Shown here: positions 17,516 through 26,766 of the stretch, in pieces
Position numbering within the stretch: the stretch's first letter is position 1
How the letters are laid out: each line of letters begins with the position of its first letter
Origin: Candidatus Poribacteria bacterium
GTDB taxonomy: Bacteria; Poribacteria; WGA-4E; WGA-3G
Direction of reading: 5' to 3'
NCBI GenBank assembly: GCA_028820635.1
Contig: JAPPIG010000023.1
Location: forward strand, 1 to 64,000
Length of the DNA: 64,000 nucleotides
The notes under the pieces: generated by a model
What the model was told of the DNA's origin: nothing
Databases searched by the model: none
The model's input: only the letters and a program-made list of their open reading frames with translations
Position numbers and translations under genes: made by a program

Positions 17516-19264
17516 TTACTCGTAAAGTTCCGTAGCGGTCTCACCTTTTGCGAAGCGGTGTGCAGTCTGCACTGCCGAATCGTTCCCTGCATTCCTGCGA
17601 ACATCCGTTGCCCATCGTGCCAACCCAACAATCAGTTGATTTCTGGCGGGATGTGATTCACAGTAATGCCACTCACGATCCACGATGTGAATCGTGCTAA
17701 GGAGATCCGCACCGTTATCATCCTTGAGGATACATTGTCCCATCTCAGCCATCAGTTTTTCCGCGGAACATCCAGAATTTAGATATTCACGGGTACGTCG
17801 ACCAATTTCCTGGATGCGGACAGATTCAATCCCATCAATAATTGCGTCAAGTGCCATATCTTCATCAAGGACTTTAGTGGTCGAAGACGTTCTCGCCTCC
17901 GAAATCGGTTGATGCCGAATGTTTAGCCATCGGTTTGAGTAAAATCTCCATCCACAATGGTAGAGTGCCTTCGCGGCAATTTTAGTCCCACCAAAACGGA
18001 GCACCTTTCTGATGTTCGCCGCTAATTCCATCTCTTCTTGTAAATCCCACCAACCTGGACTCATGTTAACCGGTGTTCTTGCCATTCTATCAGCGGAGGT
18101 CATGACCATGGTTGTCGCAATCGCGTCAATGGAAGCACCTGCTGTGAGCACTTTCGTTATAGCATCAAAAATTGTGTCTACATCCCCACTGACCAGATCA
18201 GCGGATAATTCATCTTCGTCAAAGTCAACATCTGCGTCAGGTGATTTTTCCTGCGGAAGATCGTCAAAGATATGTTCAATTTCTTCCAGTTTTTGGAGTG
18301 CTTCACGGAGACGTTCACCGGGTCTGCCACGGCCTTGTCCAAGTATCTTTGCACCGAGATTGCACACTAACTCCCCAGTCAACTCCCAACCCCATTTTTC
18401 AAGCAATTCAGCCAGATGACATAGATCAATTAAGTTTCTGGAGTGGCTGATAAAGAACCATTGCGATGCGCAGTTGAGGAAGAGCGGGATGAATTTGTCT
18501 TCATGTCCCCCTAATTCTCTCGCTGTGATAAGACATTTTTCAATGCCTTCCCACTCTTTGTCGGCGGTAAAAACTCTAATCCAGTTTTCAAGTTTTTCCC
18601 AATCAACAGGCGGTGGAAGCGGTTGACGATCAGGACGATCATCAAGTCCACCAGCAGAATGCGATGCAGCCATCATCAGCGGAATAAGTCGGTCGTCCGA
18701 TTCATACATGTGTGCGACCTTAATTCCGTGCATAAATGTGGCTATACGTCCACCACCAAAGCGTGCATTTTGCCCCGTAGTAATATGACGGACCATGTGC
18801 TTCACCATTATCTCCAATGCTTCGTCTTCTGAAACACCCTTTGCTAACATAATGGCAATTGCTTTGGAAAGCGTCCAACTATCGCGTGAAAACAGTCCCT
18901 CTTTCAACAACAGATAATGTGCGTCATCCCGTTTCTTTCCACCACTGCCAACATCTACATAGATATCACCATTTCGCACATCAACAGGAAATGTGGCGAG
19001 GTCATCACAACCACCGGTGAAGCATCCGCCACCTTCCATGTCATAACTCCAACCGTGCCAGTCGCACGACAAAACGCCTCTTTTGACATGCCCTCTGATT
19101 AGTGGATAGCCCATGTGCGGACACTGGTTATCCGTTGCATATACAGAGCCTTCGTGTTCAAAGAGGGCAATACTATGTCCTTCAACTCTGACTGCCCTCG
19201 GTTTTCCCTCTGCTATATCACTTCGGGCAGCGACTTTTACGAAATTTCCATTTTCTGATAACAT
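17516..19264 (-). CDS. Rieske [2Fe-2S] protein with large C-terminal helical domain (copy 1)
   Basis: 582 residues. The N-terminal ~105 residues form a Rieske ferredoxin domain: C48-P-H50 and C67-D-W-H70 with the exact C-x-H-x16-C-x2-H spacing. The following ~470 residues are mostly helical and not recognised, with conserved stretches shared with copy 2 (EDEALEIMVKHMVRHI, ADRMARTPVN, AAKALYHCGWRFYSNRWLNI). No mononuclear iron dioxygenase domain of the usual ring-hydroxylating type is evident. It is last in a group Rieske-Ank-Ank-Rieske. Probably a redox enzyme component; the substrate is unknown. Confidence 0.75.
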   Translation of the reverse strand: MLSENGNFVKVAARSDIAEGKPRAVRVEGHSIALFEHEGSVYATDNQCPHMGYPLIRGHVKRGVLSCDWHGWSYDMEGGGCFTGGCDDLATFPVDVRNGDIYVDVGSGGKKRDDAHYLLLKEGLFSRDSWTLSKAIAIMLAKGVSEDEALEIMVKHMVRHITTGQNARFGGGRIATFMHGIKVAHMYESDDRLIPLMMAASHSAGGLDDRPDRQPLPPPVDWEKLENWIRVFTADKEWEGIEKCLITARELGGHEDKFIPLFLNCASQWFFISHSRNLIDLCHLAELLEKWGWELTGELVCNLGAKILGQGRGRPGERLREALQKLEEIEHIFDDLPQEKSPDADVDFDEDELSADLVSGDVDTIFDAITKVLTAGASIDAIATTMVMTSADRMARTPVNMSPGWWDLQEEMELAANIRKVLRFGGTKIAAKALYHCGWRFYSNRWLNIRHQPISEARTSSTTKVLDEDMALDAIIDGIESVRIQEIGRRTREYLNSGCSAEKLMAEMGQCILKDDNGADLLSTIHIVDREWHYCESHPARNQLIVGLARWATDVRRNAGNDSAVQTAHRFAKGETATELYE

Positions 19265-19403
19265 TATATACTTCTCCTATCACATCAACGGTAAGAGACG
19301 ATTGCCCTAACCGAAGACTAAATATGTATCACATTAATTCAATTGTTGGTTTCACTCCGTTTTATCCATAGGTATCAACTTGATAACAGAATCGTTTCGA
19401 ATG

Positions 19404-19463
19404 GTAGGAGGGAACTCCGATTCCCGACTTACAAACAGATCGCGATTCGGAGATCGCTCCTAC
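19404..19463. repeat. GTAGGAGCGA-family hairpin repeat
   Basis: GTAGGAGGGAACTCCGATTC at the left and GATTCGGAGATCGCTCCTAC at the right form an imperfect palindrome. It is the same unit as at 17314 in opposite orientation. It lies in the 286-base gap between Rieske copy 1 and the ankyrin gene. Confidence 0.7.
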
Positions 19464-19550
19464 AAAGAGTATATTTCAAACATATCTGACCGCTAAATTG
19501 ACATCTATAGGTTTCACTTGATTCTACCCAACCTACTAATTTGGTAAATT

Positions 19551-20111
19551 CTATACTTCTGCAGCGCCAACGCCACGCAAATACTTAATCGCACCTCTGT
19601 TCCCACTTTTTAAAGCAATCCCAAGAGGCGTTTGGTTCTGATAATGGCGACGATCATTCATATCGGCACCCGCATCAATCAAAATCTGCAGCGATTCTGC
19701 ATATTCTTGTTCTCGCCCTTCGCCACACGAAGAACCGCCAAACGCAGCAGCATGAACCGCATCTAAAGACATAGGATCCGCTCTATTTGCAAGAAGTAAG
19801 CGTATCGTTGAAGTCCATGCATTATTAGCCGCCCAAGAAAGCACAGAACGATACCAGTTTGCATCACTTGCATTTATATCTGAACCGTATTCAAGTAACT
19901 TAAGCACAAGCTGATCTTTTCCGTCATTGGCAGCATAATGCAGTGCGGTACTGCCTTTGACAAACGGTTGTCCTTTTTCATCTGGACCAGGCCACGTCAG
20001 TTTAGCAATTTCTGGATGCGCTTCAACAATAGCAATACCGAGAACTTCCTCTTCTTGCTTATATTTCGTAGCAAGCAATTTATAGAAAGGTGAATTGTCA
20101 TCGTATTGCAT
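19551..20111 (-). CDS. Ankyrin-repeat protein (small)
   Basis: 186 residues with about four ankyrin repeats, e.g. STALHYAANDGKDQLVLKLLEYGSDINASD, SVLSWAANNAWTSTIRLLLANRADP, and TPLGIALKSGNRGAIKYLRGVGA. No signal peptide, so probably a cytoplasmic protein-protein interaction module. The CxxC-free insert GSSCGEGREQEYAES lies before the third repeat. It sits between the larger ankyrin gene and Rieske copy 1 on the same strand. Confidence 0.75.
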   Translation of the reverse strand: MQYDDNSPFYKLLATKYKQEEEVLGIAIVEAHPEIAKLTWPGPDEKGQPFVKGSTALHYAANDGKDQLVLKLLEYGSDINASDANWYRSVLSWAANNAWTSTIRLLLANRADPMSLDAVHAAAFGGSSCGEGREQEYAESLQILIDAGADMNDRRHYQNQTPLGIALKSGNRGAIKYLRGVGAAEV

Positions 20112-20231
20112 GCTTGAATCCTCCTGATCTGATACTAAGTAATCTGATTTAGTATCTTCGGATAAAGTCAGTATTGCGAACTACCAAATCAACGCTTCTT
20201 ACAATAATGTAAGTAGTATTCTGATAATACA

Positions 20232-20300
20232 GAGCGGTTGAAACCGCTCCAACCGCGGGCGAAGGTAACGGATTTAATAGGGCTTACAAAGCCCTCCAAC
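20232..20300. repeat. Two short hairpin repeats between the ankyrin genes
   Basis: GAGCGGTT/AACCGCTC (20232-20249) forms a tight hairpin; 20279-20300 contains AGGGCTTACAAAGCCCTCC, a member of the GGAGGGCTTTGTAAGCCC family. No gene is seen in the 196-base gap. Confidence 0.5.
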
Positions 20301-20307
20301 AATAAAA

Positions 20308-21591
20308 CTATCCCTTCTGAGATAATTCTGTCAGAAAATCTGCAACCGATTTCCGCTTTGCTTTCTTGGCATAATCAAGCGGTGTCTGTCCGGCATCATC
20401 ACGGGCATTGACATCAGCGCCATGCTCAATCAGCAGCTCGGCTTGGTTTTTGCCAACACCCTTGTGTGCAATGAAGTGTAGCGGCGTTTGCCCCTTATCA
20501 TCAGTCACATTCGGGTTAGCGCCGTTTGCCAATAAACAAGCGACACCGTTCGTCAAGCCACGTTGTGCAACCCAATGTAGTGGAGTCCACATACCACGCC
20601 GATGCTTTTGAAGCGCGTTGATATCCAGGCCTTTGGCAAGAAATCCCTTCAGCAAAGTGTCAAACCGCTTCGGTCCTTGCCCAACCAGGACATACCAATC
20701 TCGCAAGTTTATCTCATAACCTAAATCAATCAGCAGATCAACGATTGCTGGTTGACTTGATTGAAGTGCGATTTCAAGCAGCGGCATGGTCGGTCCGACC
20801 TGATAAGCATAGACATGTCCACCGGGAACGACTTGTGGATGGTCGCCTGTAACCTTTGGCGGCTTAGATGATGGGATAATGTAGCCTTCAGATGCTTTCA
20901 TATTTAACCTAAGACTTAGTATTTCAGGATTTTTCTGAAATACTGCTCTTGCCTGTTCAACGTACCCCCTTGCACAATAGAGGACAACGTCCGCTTCAGC
21001 GCCCTGGTCAAGCAGGTATTCACATACTTCAGGTCGTCTCCGTATTGTCCATTGCGCTGCAGTTCCCCAATGATCACGGTCGCGAAGATTTATGTCCGCG
21101 CCGTTCTTGAGGAGTAGTTCGGCAATTCGAGGTGTCGCTGAAAAATGAAGTGGAGACATGCCATCACATCCTGGTGCGTTAACAACATCTGGATTTTCAC
21201 GAATCAACGCCTCAAGTGTTTCAAACATATCCAAACCTGCAGCTGAATGTGCGTCAATCGTAGCACCGCGTCCAATTAGATAGTCAGCCATTTTCGGGCT
21301 GTATCCGAGCATTGACCCTGCTGCGTGCTGCAGTGCTGTCGTTCCGCCTGCCCACCATGAACTCTTAACATTGATGTCTGCTCCGGCATCAAGCAGCACC
21401 TCTACAAGCGGACGATCAACCATTGAAGCGGCAAACACAACTGCGGGGGCATCAAATTCGAACCAAGGTTCATCAATGAACTCAAGAAGTTCCTCGTTAT
21501 CTACTAACAAGGATTTGACTCGATTCTCGTCCCTTATTTTTACCGCTTCAATATATTCTGCACGTGGCAAGTGCAACCCTTTTTGAGTCAT
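20308..21591 (-). CDS. Ankyrin-repeat protein (large)
   Basis: 427 residues with roughly nine ankyrin repeats, such as APAVVFAASMVDRPLVEVLLDAGADIN, TTALQHAAGSMLGYSPKMADYLIGRG, MSPLHFSATPRIAELLLKNGADINLRD, TPLHWVAQRGLTNGVACLLANGANPNVTD and QTPLHFIAHKGVGKNQAELLIEHGADVNARD. No signal peptide. It starts 6 bases after the stop of Rieske copy 2, so the two are almost certainly cotranscribed. It probably acts as a binding partner or scaffold; the target is not known. Confidence 0.8.
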   Translation of the reverse strand: MTQKGLHLPRAEYIEAVKIRDENRVKSLLVDNEELLEFIDEPWFEFDAPAVVFAASMVDRPLVEVLLDAGADINVKSSWWAGGTTALQHAAGSMLGYSPKMADYLIGRGATIDAHSAAGLDMFETLEALIRENPDVVNAPGCDGMSPLHFSATPRIAELLLKNGADINLRDRDHWGTAAQWTIRRRPEVCEYLLDQGAEADVVLYCARGYVEQARAVFQKNPEILSLRLNMKASEGYIIPSSKPPKVTGDHPQVVPGGHVYAYQVGPTMPLLEIALQSSQPAIVDLLIDLGYEINLRDWYVLVGQGPKRFDTLLKGFLAKGLDINALQKHRRGMWTPLHWVAQRGLTNGVACLLANGANPNVTDDKGQTPLHFIAHKGVGKNQAELLIEHGADVNARDDAGQTPLDYAKKAKRKSVADFLTELSQKG

Positions 21592-21597
21592 TGGATA

Positions 21598-23334
21598 TTA
21601 CTCCTCAAAGACCTCAATTGTAGTTCTGCCTTCAGCAAAATTCATCGCTGTAGTAGCTGCGGATTTGTTATCCGTGTTGGATCGGATATCTGTGACGTAA
21701 CGTGCTAATCCGACCAGCAGTTGAGGTTGCGCGGGATGTCCTTCTGCGTGCTTCCATTCATCAAATACTGTGCGCAATGTCGGGAGAACTTCACTTCCAG
21801 TATCATCCCAAAGTACTGAATGTCCGATTGCTTCAATCAGTCTTTCACCGGAATAGCCAGCATTTAGATAGCCAAGTACTTGTGGTCCCACATCTTGCAC
21901 GTTGAGTGACTCAATCGTTCCAATAATGTGTTTGATACCTTCTGCTTCATTTGCGACATCAAGTTTTTCTTCACTTAACGGTTCGCTGAGAGGTCGTGAG
22001 GATATATTTATCCAGCGGTCAGCGAAGATTTGCCACGCAACGTGGAAAAGCCCCTTCGCTGCGACAAGACTTCCACCCACTTGTTGCGCACTTCGTAAAG
22101 ATGCCGCGAGGTTGAGTTCCATCGTTAAGTTCCACCAACCTGCATCTACATTCACAGGTGTGCTTGCCATCCTGTCCGCTGCAAGCAGAACAAGTGAAGT
22201 AATCACCCTATCTAACTTGACACCATCAACTATGACGGCTTGTACTTCCTCAAATGAACGTTGGAGATTGACACTGGTAAGTGCTTCAACGAAGGCATCT
22301 TCGTCAAATTTATTGGTCCGCTCTAAGGCTGCGGCTTCAATTGTGGGCATCATCTCTTTCAGGAGATTGATAGCGTCTCTACGGTACCGTTCTGGATCCG
22401 CCGGGTGATGTCCCACGAGGTCTGCACCAAGATAGAAGAATAGGTCTGCCGTTCTATCCCATCCAAATTCGTCAACGACTTCAGACAGATAACTCACATA
22501 AAGTGGGATTTGTGGATTATCAATAAAATTGGGTTCCATAGCACATTCAATGAGCAGTGGACGCAATTTATCTGCATCGCCTTTTTGGTATGCTGTGAAC
22601 AAGCATCGTTCAATGCGACTGGATTGTCCTTCATAAGAGAAGATACGAACCCATCGCTCTATCTTTTCCCAAGAAACAGGTTCAGGCAGTGGCACGACTT
22701 CAAGCCGTTGACGTGCTTCTCCAGCAGCGGAACACGCGGCAGTTGTAACTGCGATAAGCCTATCTTCACCCTCATATCTACTGCCAACTCTGAGTCCATT
22801 GATGAGTCTGGAAACATCCTCGCCACCTTCTGAGCCATGAGCGGAAGGAATATGTCTTGCAACGTGTTCCAGAATTGAACCCATCACCTCTTCTTCTGGC
22901 ACACCACCTTTAAGTAACAAGGCAATTGCTTTGGACATCGTCCATCGGTCTTCGCTCAAAAGACCTTCTCTGAGCAGTTGCTTGTGTTCTTCTGCGCGGC
23001 GGTAGATCATATCTCCCGGTTCAATCCAAATTTCATCGCCTCGGATATCCACCGGAAAAACCTTCAAATCATCACATTCAACGTGAAAACAGCCACCACC
23101 TTCTAAATCAAAACTGCGGCGGTGCCAATCACATGTCAGGATACCGTCTCGAATTGTGCCTCGTGTTAATGGGTAACCCATGTGCGGACACTGGTTATCA
23201 GTCGCATAAATTTTCCCATCAACGTTAAAGAGAGCAATGCTACGCCCCTCTCCCATTTTAATTGTCTTCGGTTGTCCGTCCGGCACCTCGCTTAATTCAG
23301 CCACTTTCACCCAATCGGGTGTTCTATTTTCCAT
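21598..23334 (-). CDS. Rieske [2Fe-2S] protein with large C-terminal helical domain (copy 2)
   Basis: 578 residues, a full-length paralogue of the gene at 17516. Rieske ligands are C49-P-H51 and C68-D-W-H71. The long C-terminal part shares MSKAIALLLKGGVPEEEVM, HIPSAHG, ADRMASTPVN, AAKGLFHVAWQIFADRWINI and VGLARYVTDIRSNT with copy 1, which helps define the unknown domain. It is first in the group and directly followed by the large ankyrin gene. The second-ligand loop reads CDWHRRSF here and CDWHGWSY in copy 1. Confidence 0.75.
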   Translation of the reverse strand: MENRTPDWVKVAELSEVPDGQPKTIKMGEGRSIALFNVDGKIYATDNQCPHMGYPLTRGTIRDGILTCDWHRRSFDLEGGGCFHVECDDLKVFPVDIRGDEIWIEPGDMIYRRAEEHKQLLREGLLSEDRWTMSKAIALLLKGGVPEEEVMGSILEHVARHIPSAHGSEGGEDVSRLINGLRVGSRYEGEDRLIAVTTAACSAAGEARQRLEVVPLPEPVSWEKIERWVRIFSYEGQSSRIERCLFTAYQKGDADKLRPLLIECAMEPNFIDNPQIPLYVSYLSEVVDEFGWDRTADLFFYLGADLVGHHPADPERYRRDAINLLKEMMPTIEAAALERTNKFDEDAFVEALTSVNLQRSFEEVQAVIVDGVKLDRVITSLVLLAADRMASTPVNVDAGWWNLTMELNLAASLRSAQQVGGSLVAAKGLFHVAWQIFADRWINISSRPLSEPLSEEKLDVANEAEGIKHIIGTIESLNVQDVGPQVLGYLNAGYSGERLIEAIGHSVLWDDTGSEVLPTLRTVFDEWKHAEGHPAQPQLLVGLARYVTDIRSNTDNKSAATTAMNFAEGRTTIEVFEE

Positions 23335-23496
23335 AGTAAATATTCCTTTTTCTTGTTATTTACTGTTTAAAATACATTAACATCACCTAAAATGCTAATG
23401 ACAACTATAAAACATTAGTGCTATAATATATTAACGTTACAATAATCCCAAACGTTACAAAAAATTTTTGCTATGTTGTAAAGTTTGTTTCACCAT

Positions 23497-24738
23497 TTAT
23501 TTTAATGCAAACTGGACCGTATTAAAACGTTGTGCTACTCGCGCGACTTTAGGTTTGACTGTATCGGATGATTCTCCTGAGAGCGCAGCGACAATACAAT
23601 CTGCGATATCCGGTGCATCTTCCGTTGTCATACCCCAACGGGTAACCTCTTGCACGCCGAAACGCAAACCAGAGGTGCCAACTTCAGGAGGTAATCCTGC
23701 AGCGCCCGCAATAATATGGCATGCTTCCAACTGATTTGCTAATTCGTTCCCATCATCGCCAAAAGTGTCTACAATTGGTATCAACGTATGCGACTCCGTA
23801 AATCCAAGTTTAGCACCGAGCATCGGCACACCGCGATCGGCTAACGCCTGCCCCAAAGCCTTCGCGTTAGCGACAATAGCATCTGCATGTGCTGCACCGC
23901 ATACCATCCATTCCACAAACGTTCCCGCTAATGCAGGCAATCGACTCAAATGATGGTTGCTCATCAGCAACGGATACAACGTTTTCCCAATTCGTTCTGC
24001 AATAGATTTATCGTTGGTTAAAACTATGCCACCTTGCGGACCCGCGAGGGTTTTGTGTGTGCTGGAGATAATAACATCCGCACCTTCTGCAAATGGGGAC
24101 TGAAACCGCCCACCCGCTATGAGTCCAATAACATGTGCAGCGTCATAGATAAGATATGAGTCTGGATTTGCTTGACGCATTGCATTTTTGAGTTCCGCGA
24201 CAGGTTGTGGAAAGAGAAACACGCCAGAGCCGATGTTTACGATTTTCGGTTTGTGTAGCTCAATCAGTTCAATCGTTGCGGGAAGGTCAATGTTTGATCG
24301 GAGACCATCCCACGGAATTGGAATTGACTGTAGTTCGACCTTTAACGGAGACGAAGCAAGTTTATTTGCATAACGATGACCATTATGCACTTCTAACGCA
24401 ATATCTCCCGGTTCTGCCAGCGCGAATGTCGTTGCAATTCCTGCAATGTTTCCAGAGAGCGGACGAAAATCAACGAACTTCGCATTGAACAGTTCTTTTG
24501 CCAATTCCTGCGTATATGCCTCTATTTCAGCGATATAGCGGTTGCCCTTATAGTTCCGCTGATATAGATCAATTCCAGAATAATTTCCGTATCGACGCGC
24601 CAACTTCTCGTCAAAAAGTTCTTCTACTAACGGTGAAGGCGTATTTTCTGATGCAATGAGATTCAAGCAAGTTTCGCGATATTCATGATGTTTATTGAGA
24701 AGCGAGGTCAGTTTTTCAATTTTTTGATTTGGGTTCAT
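23497..24738 (-). CDS. glyA: Divergent serine hydroxymethyltransferase-like PLP enzyme
   Basis: 413 residues of the SHMT fold. The N-terminal NLIASEN motif, DAAHV (Asp199/His202) stacking on the cofactor, and the Schiff-base lysine in STHKTLAGPQGG (Lys229) are seen. The usual EGYPGKRYYGG loop is replaced by GNYSGIDLYQRNYKGNRYI, and the protein is shorter in the middle, so substrate or folate use may differ from standard GlyA. It could transfer one-carbon units between serine and glycine, or act on a related beta-hydroxy amino acid. Upstream on its strand lies the long repeat-rich gap. Confidence 0.65.
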   Translation of the reverse strand: MNPNQKIEKLTSLLNKHHEYRETCLNLIASENTPSPLVEELFDEKLARRYGNYSGIDLYQRNYKGNRYIAEIEAYTQELAKELFNAKFVDFRPLSGNIAGIATTFALAEPGDIALEVHNGHRYANKLASSPLKVELQSIPIPWDGLRSNIDLPATIELIELHKPKIVNIGSGVFLFPQPVAELKNAMRQANPDSYLIYDAAHVIGLIAGGRFQSPFAEGADVIISSTHKTLAGPQGGIVLTNDKSIAERIGKTLYPLLMSNHHLSRLPALAGTFVEWMVCGAAHADAIVANAKALGQALADRGVPMLGAKLGFTESHTLIPIVDTFGDDGNELANQLEACHIIAGAAGLPPEVGTSGLRFGVQEVTRWGMTTEDAPDIADCIVAALSGESSDTVKPKVARVAQRFNTVQFALK

Positions 24739-25067
24739 TCAGAAGCATTTCCATAGGAAAGAATTTTGTATAGTGATTTAGTTTTTTTAGATGCGTGTGG
24801 TGTTATCGCATTTATGTTATGTGTTAAGAGGATTGCCACTTTAAAGGAACCCGACATTTACCAAATTTATTAACGATTACTAAAGACTAAAAGTTTCTTA
24901 ATTTCTGCAGTTGGGAATAGAATTATCTAAACCAAGATTCATAGGATTATCCTCATTTAATGTGAATATCCACAAACCTGATAATCCGCGTAATCCGCGA
25001 AATCTGTTTAATCCGCGATTCTGACAAGAACAACCCTAACTTGACAAAAGACAGATACATTCCCTAA

Positions 25068-25110
25068 TTGACACCTATGGGTAGAATGCAGTAAGACCCA
25101 TAAGTGTCAA
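25068..25110. repeat. Hairpin with TTGACACCTATGGGT arms
   Basis: TTGACACCTATGGGT (25068-25082) is complementary to 25096-25110 with one mismatch, around a 13-base loop. The half-site TTGACAYCTATAGGT-like also occurs singly at about 16424 and 19499, and inverted at about 55456. Confidence 0.6.
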
Positions 25111-25127
25111 TATAGCGTTTTACCTCT

Positions 25128-25204
25128 CTTGTTGGAGGGCTTTGTAAGCCCGATTTTGTGAGGCATAATCCTGTAAATCGGGGTTCTAAACCTCTCCTAC
25201 AAGA
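25128..25204. repeat. GGAGGGCTTTGTAAGCCC-family repeat
   Basis: Starts CTTGTTGGAGGGCTTTGTAA and ends AACCTCTCCTACAAG; the two halves are related as inverted repeats around GATTTTGTG..TAAATCGGGG. Shared core with 55484, 20279 and 7739. Confidence 0.6.
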
Positions 25205-25241
25205 ATGCCTTTTGACAATTGAATGACTCTACGAGTACGGA

Positions 25242-25559
25242 CAGGGTTATTTAGTTTTCGATTTTTCTGGTATATTTTTCACATTTTCATATAAACTAAT
25301 ACGTATGCAAAGTAGTAGGCACACGCCGTGGGTTTCCGTTCACCCAAAATGTAAAGCGGACGGCACCAAATCAACGGTATGAATCATGGCGAATGCCATA
25401 CGCGCATTCGTCTTTAGGCATTCCCCGCAGAGCGTGCCTGCTACCTTTAGATCAACGTTTAAGTTGACACATAATGGAGAACACAAGTAAAACCCGACAG
25501 ACGATATAAACTATCAGTAATACTCATTAACTGGAAATTCTTAAAACTAAATAACCCTG
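25242..25559. mobile_element. MITE-like element, family 1, copy D (9-bp target duplication)
   Basis: 318 bp. The left end CAGGGTTATTTAGTTTT and right end AAAACTAAATAACCCTG are perfect 17-base inverted repeats. Exact 9-bp target duplications GAGTACGGA flank it at 25233-25241 and 25560-25568. The interior differs from copies A and C: it carries a GTAGTAGGCAC..GTGCCTGCTAC hairpin and the GAATGCCATACGCGCATTC hairpin. No coding capacity. This copy has the best-preserved ends and defines the family. Confidence 0.9.
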
Positions 25560-25713
25560 GAGTACGGAACTTTAACTTGAAATCATGACGCTCCTCATGC
25601 AATAATAAACGCAAACGATATGGCAAGCTTGACGAACTTATAGAAGTTTTGTGTTTTAAATTCTGCTGAGAGTTTTTCTACATACGCGCTTTCCAAAATA
25701 AAAGATTTGTGGT

Positions 25714-26766
25714 ATGAAACCTAAAATTACAAGAACTATTCACTATGCTCTCATTCTATCCATAGGTCTTCACGTCTTTCTGGTTTCTGTTCTGAAAGTA
25801 CTACACCAAACTGAACCAAGTTCGGTAGAAGATATAACACACATCGAAATATCAAAGATTCCTTCGCAACGTGCTTTACGCAAAATAAAACGAGAGCAAT
25901 ATATTCCTCCAAAATTAACATCCGTTAAGCAAAAGCAGATTGAAACGGAGGTAAACCCTCCGACAGCATCCTTACCTACCACGACGCCAATTGCACATCA
26001 GAATCCTGTAACCCCTTTAAGCGGTTTTTCTCTTCCTAATTCCCATACCTTAGGTAACAACAAATCCGGTATAAATTCTACAGATGCGGCAGTTAATCAA
26101 GACATAGGAAGCCTACCAGGGGCAGGAAATTTTAATTCACAAGACATATTCCGTGGCACAAAACATCAATCTTCCAAACCTCACGCAGATGTCACGCTTC
26201 CCAGTGTTAGCGACGTCCCATTGCCGACCGCTATATTGACACGAATCGGACAACATATCGTAACAAACCGAACCGCAGATATTGTTGACATTGTCTTCAT
26301 CATTGATGCAAGCGGTAGTATGAAAGATAATATAAACGCAGTCCGAACACATCTGAATCGCATGACCGATCTGTTTGACGACGCTGAACTTGATTTTACA
26401 CTTGGAATCGTCATCTTTCGAGAGAACATGCTCGGTTTGAATCTTGATGTTATACCACAAACCCGTTCCGTCTCTCAGATCAAAAGAGCCTTATCACAAG
26501 TAAAATGTCGTGGTGGTGAAAAAGCCATAGATGCCCTTATCCGTGCCACCGATGAAGTCGACTTCAGGCAAAATGCTGATGTACATTTCATCTTGATCAC
26601 TGACGAATATGTCAGTGGCAACTATTCTGCCCGTGATGTGCTAACCAAAATCAGTGGCACCAAAATTAAGGTGGATGTCGTAGGTCTTGATGAACCTTTT
26701 CAAAAATTCATCACTCGCAGCACTGGCGGTATATGGTTACCTATTTCCAGTTTAGGCGCTCATTAA
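25714..26766 (+). CDS. Membrane-anchored von Willebrand factor A domain protein
   Basis: 350 residues. A short cytoplasmic N-terminus is followed by a TonB-like membrane anchor at about 10-30 (YALILSIGLHVFLVSVL), then a proline- and lysine-rich linker to about 190. A VWA domain begins with the MIDAS motif DASGS at residue 198 (FIIDASGSMKDN) and contains CRGGEKAIDALIRAT and VHFILITDEYVSG. The anchor plus linker layout resembles TonB-like periplasmic proteins. It is followed by an overlapping or abutting membrane gene. Role likely in metal-dependent protein binding at the envelope. Confidence 0.75.
   Translation: MKPKITRTIHYALILSIGLHVFLVSVLKVLHQTEPSSVEDITHIEISKIPSQRALRKIKREQYIPPKLTSVKQKQIETEVNPPTASLPTTTPIAHQNPVTPLSGFSLPNSHTLGNNKSGINSTDAAVNQDIGSLPGAGNFNSQDIFRGTKHQSSKPHADVTLPSVSDVPLPTAILTRIGQHIVTNRTADIVDIVFIIDASGSMKDNINAVRTHLNRMTDLFDDAELDFTLGIVIFRENMLGLNLDVIPQTRSVSQIKRALSQVKCRGGEKAIDALIRATDEVDFRQNADVHFILITDEYVSGNYSARDVLTKISGTKIKVDVVGLDEPFQKFITRSTGGIWLPISSLGAH

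Larger units (their letters stand above)
24739..25241. other. Gene-free region with short repeats
   Basis: No credible gene. It contains three close copies of AATCCGCG around 24983-25018, a near-perfect hairpin with TTGACACCTATGGGT and its complement at 25068-25110, and the repeat at 25128-25204. It leads directly into the MITE at 25242; the remainder of the gap to the gene at 25714 (25569-25713) is AT-rich with no clear signal. Confidence 0.6.

Noticed and set aside
21902..22408. 168-codon plus-strand frame opposite Rieske copy 2
   Set aside because: The minus-strand coding sequence is conserved with its paralogue, and the plus-strand product is low-complexity Ser-rich shadow sequence.
24979..25020. 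Possible CRISPR-like repeats (AATCCGCG units)
   Set aside because: Only three short units with irregular, very short spacing and no cas genes.
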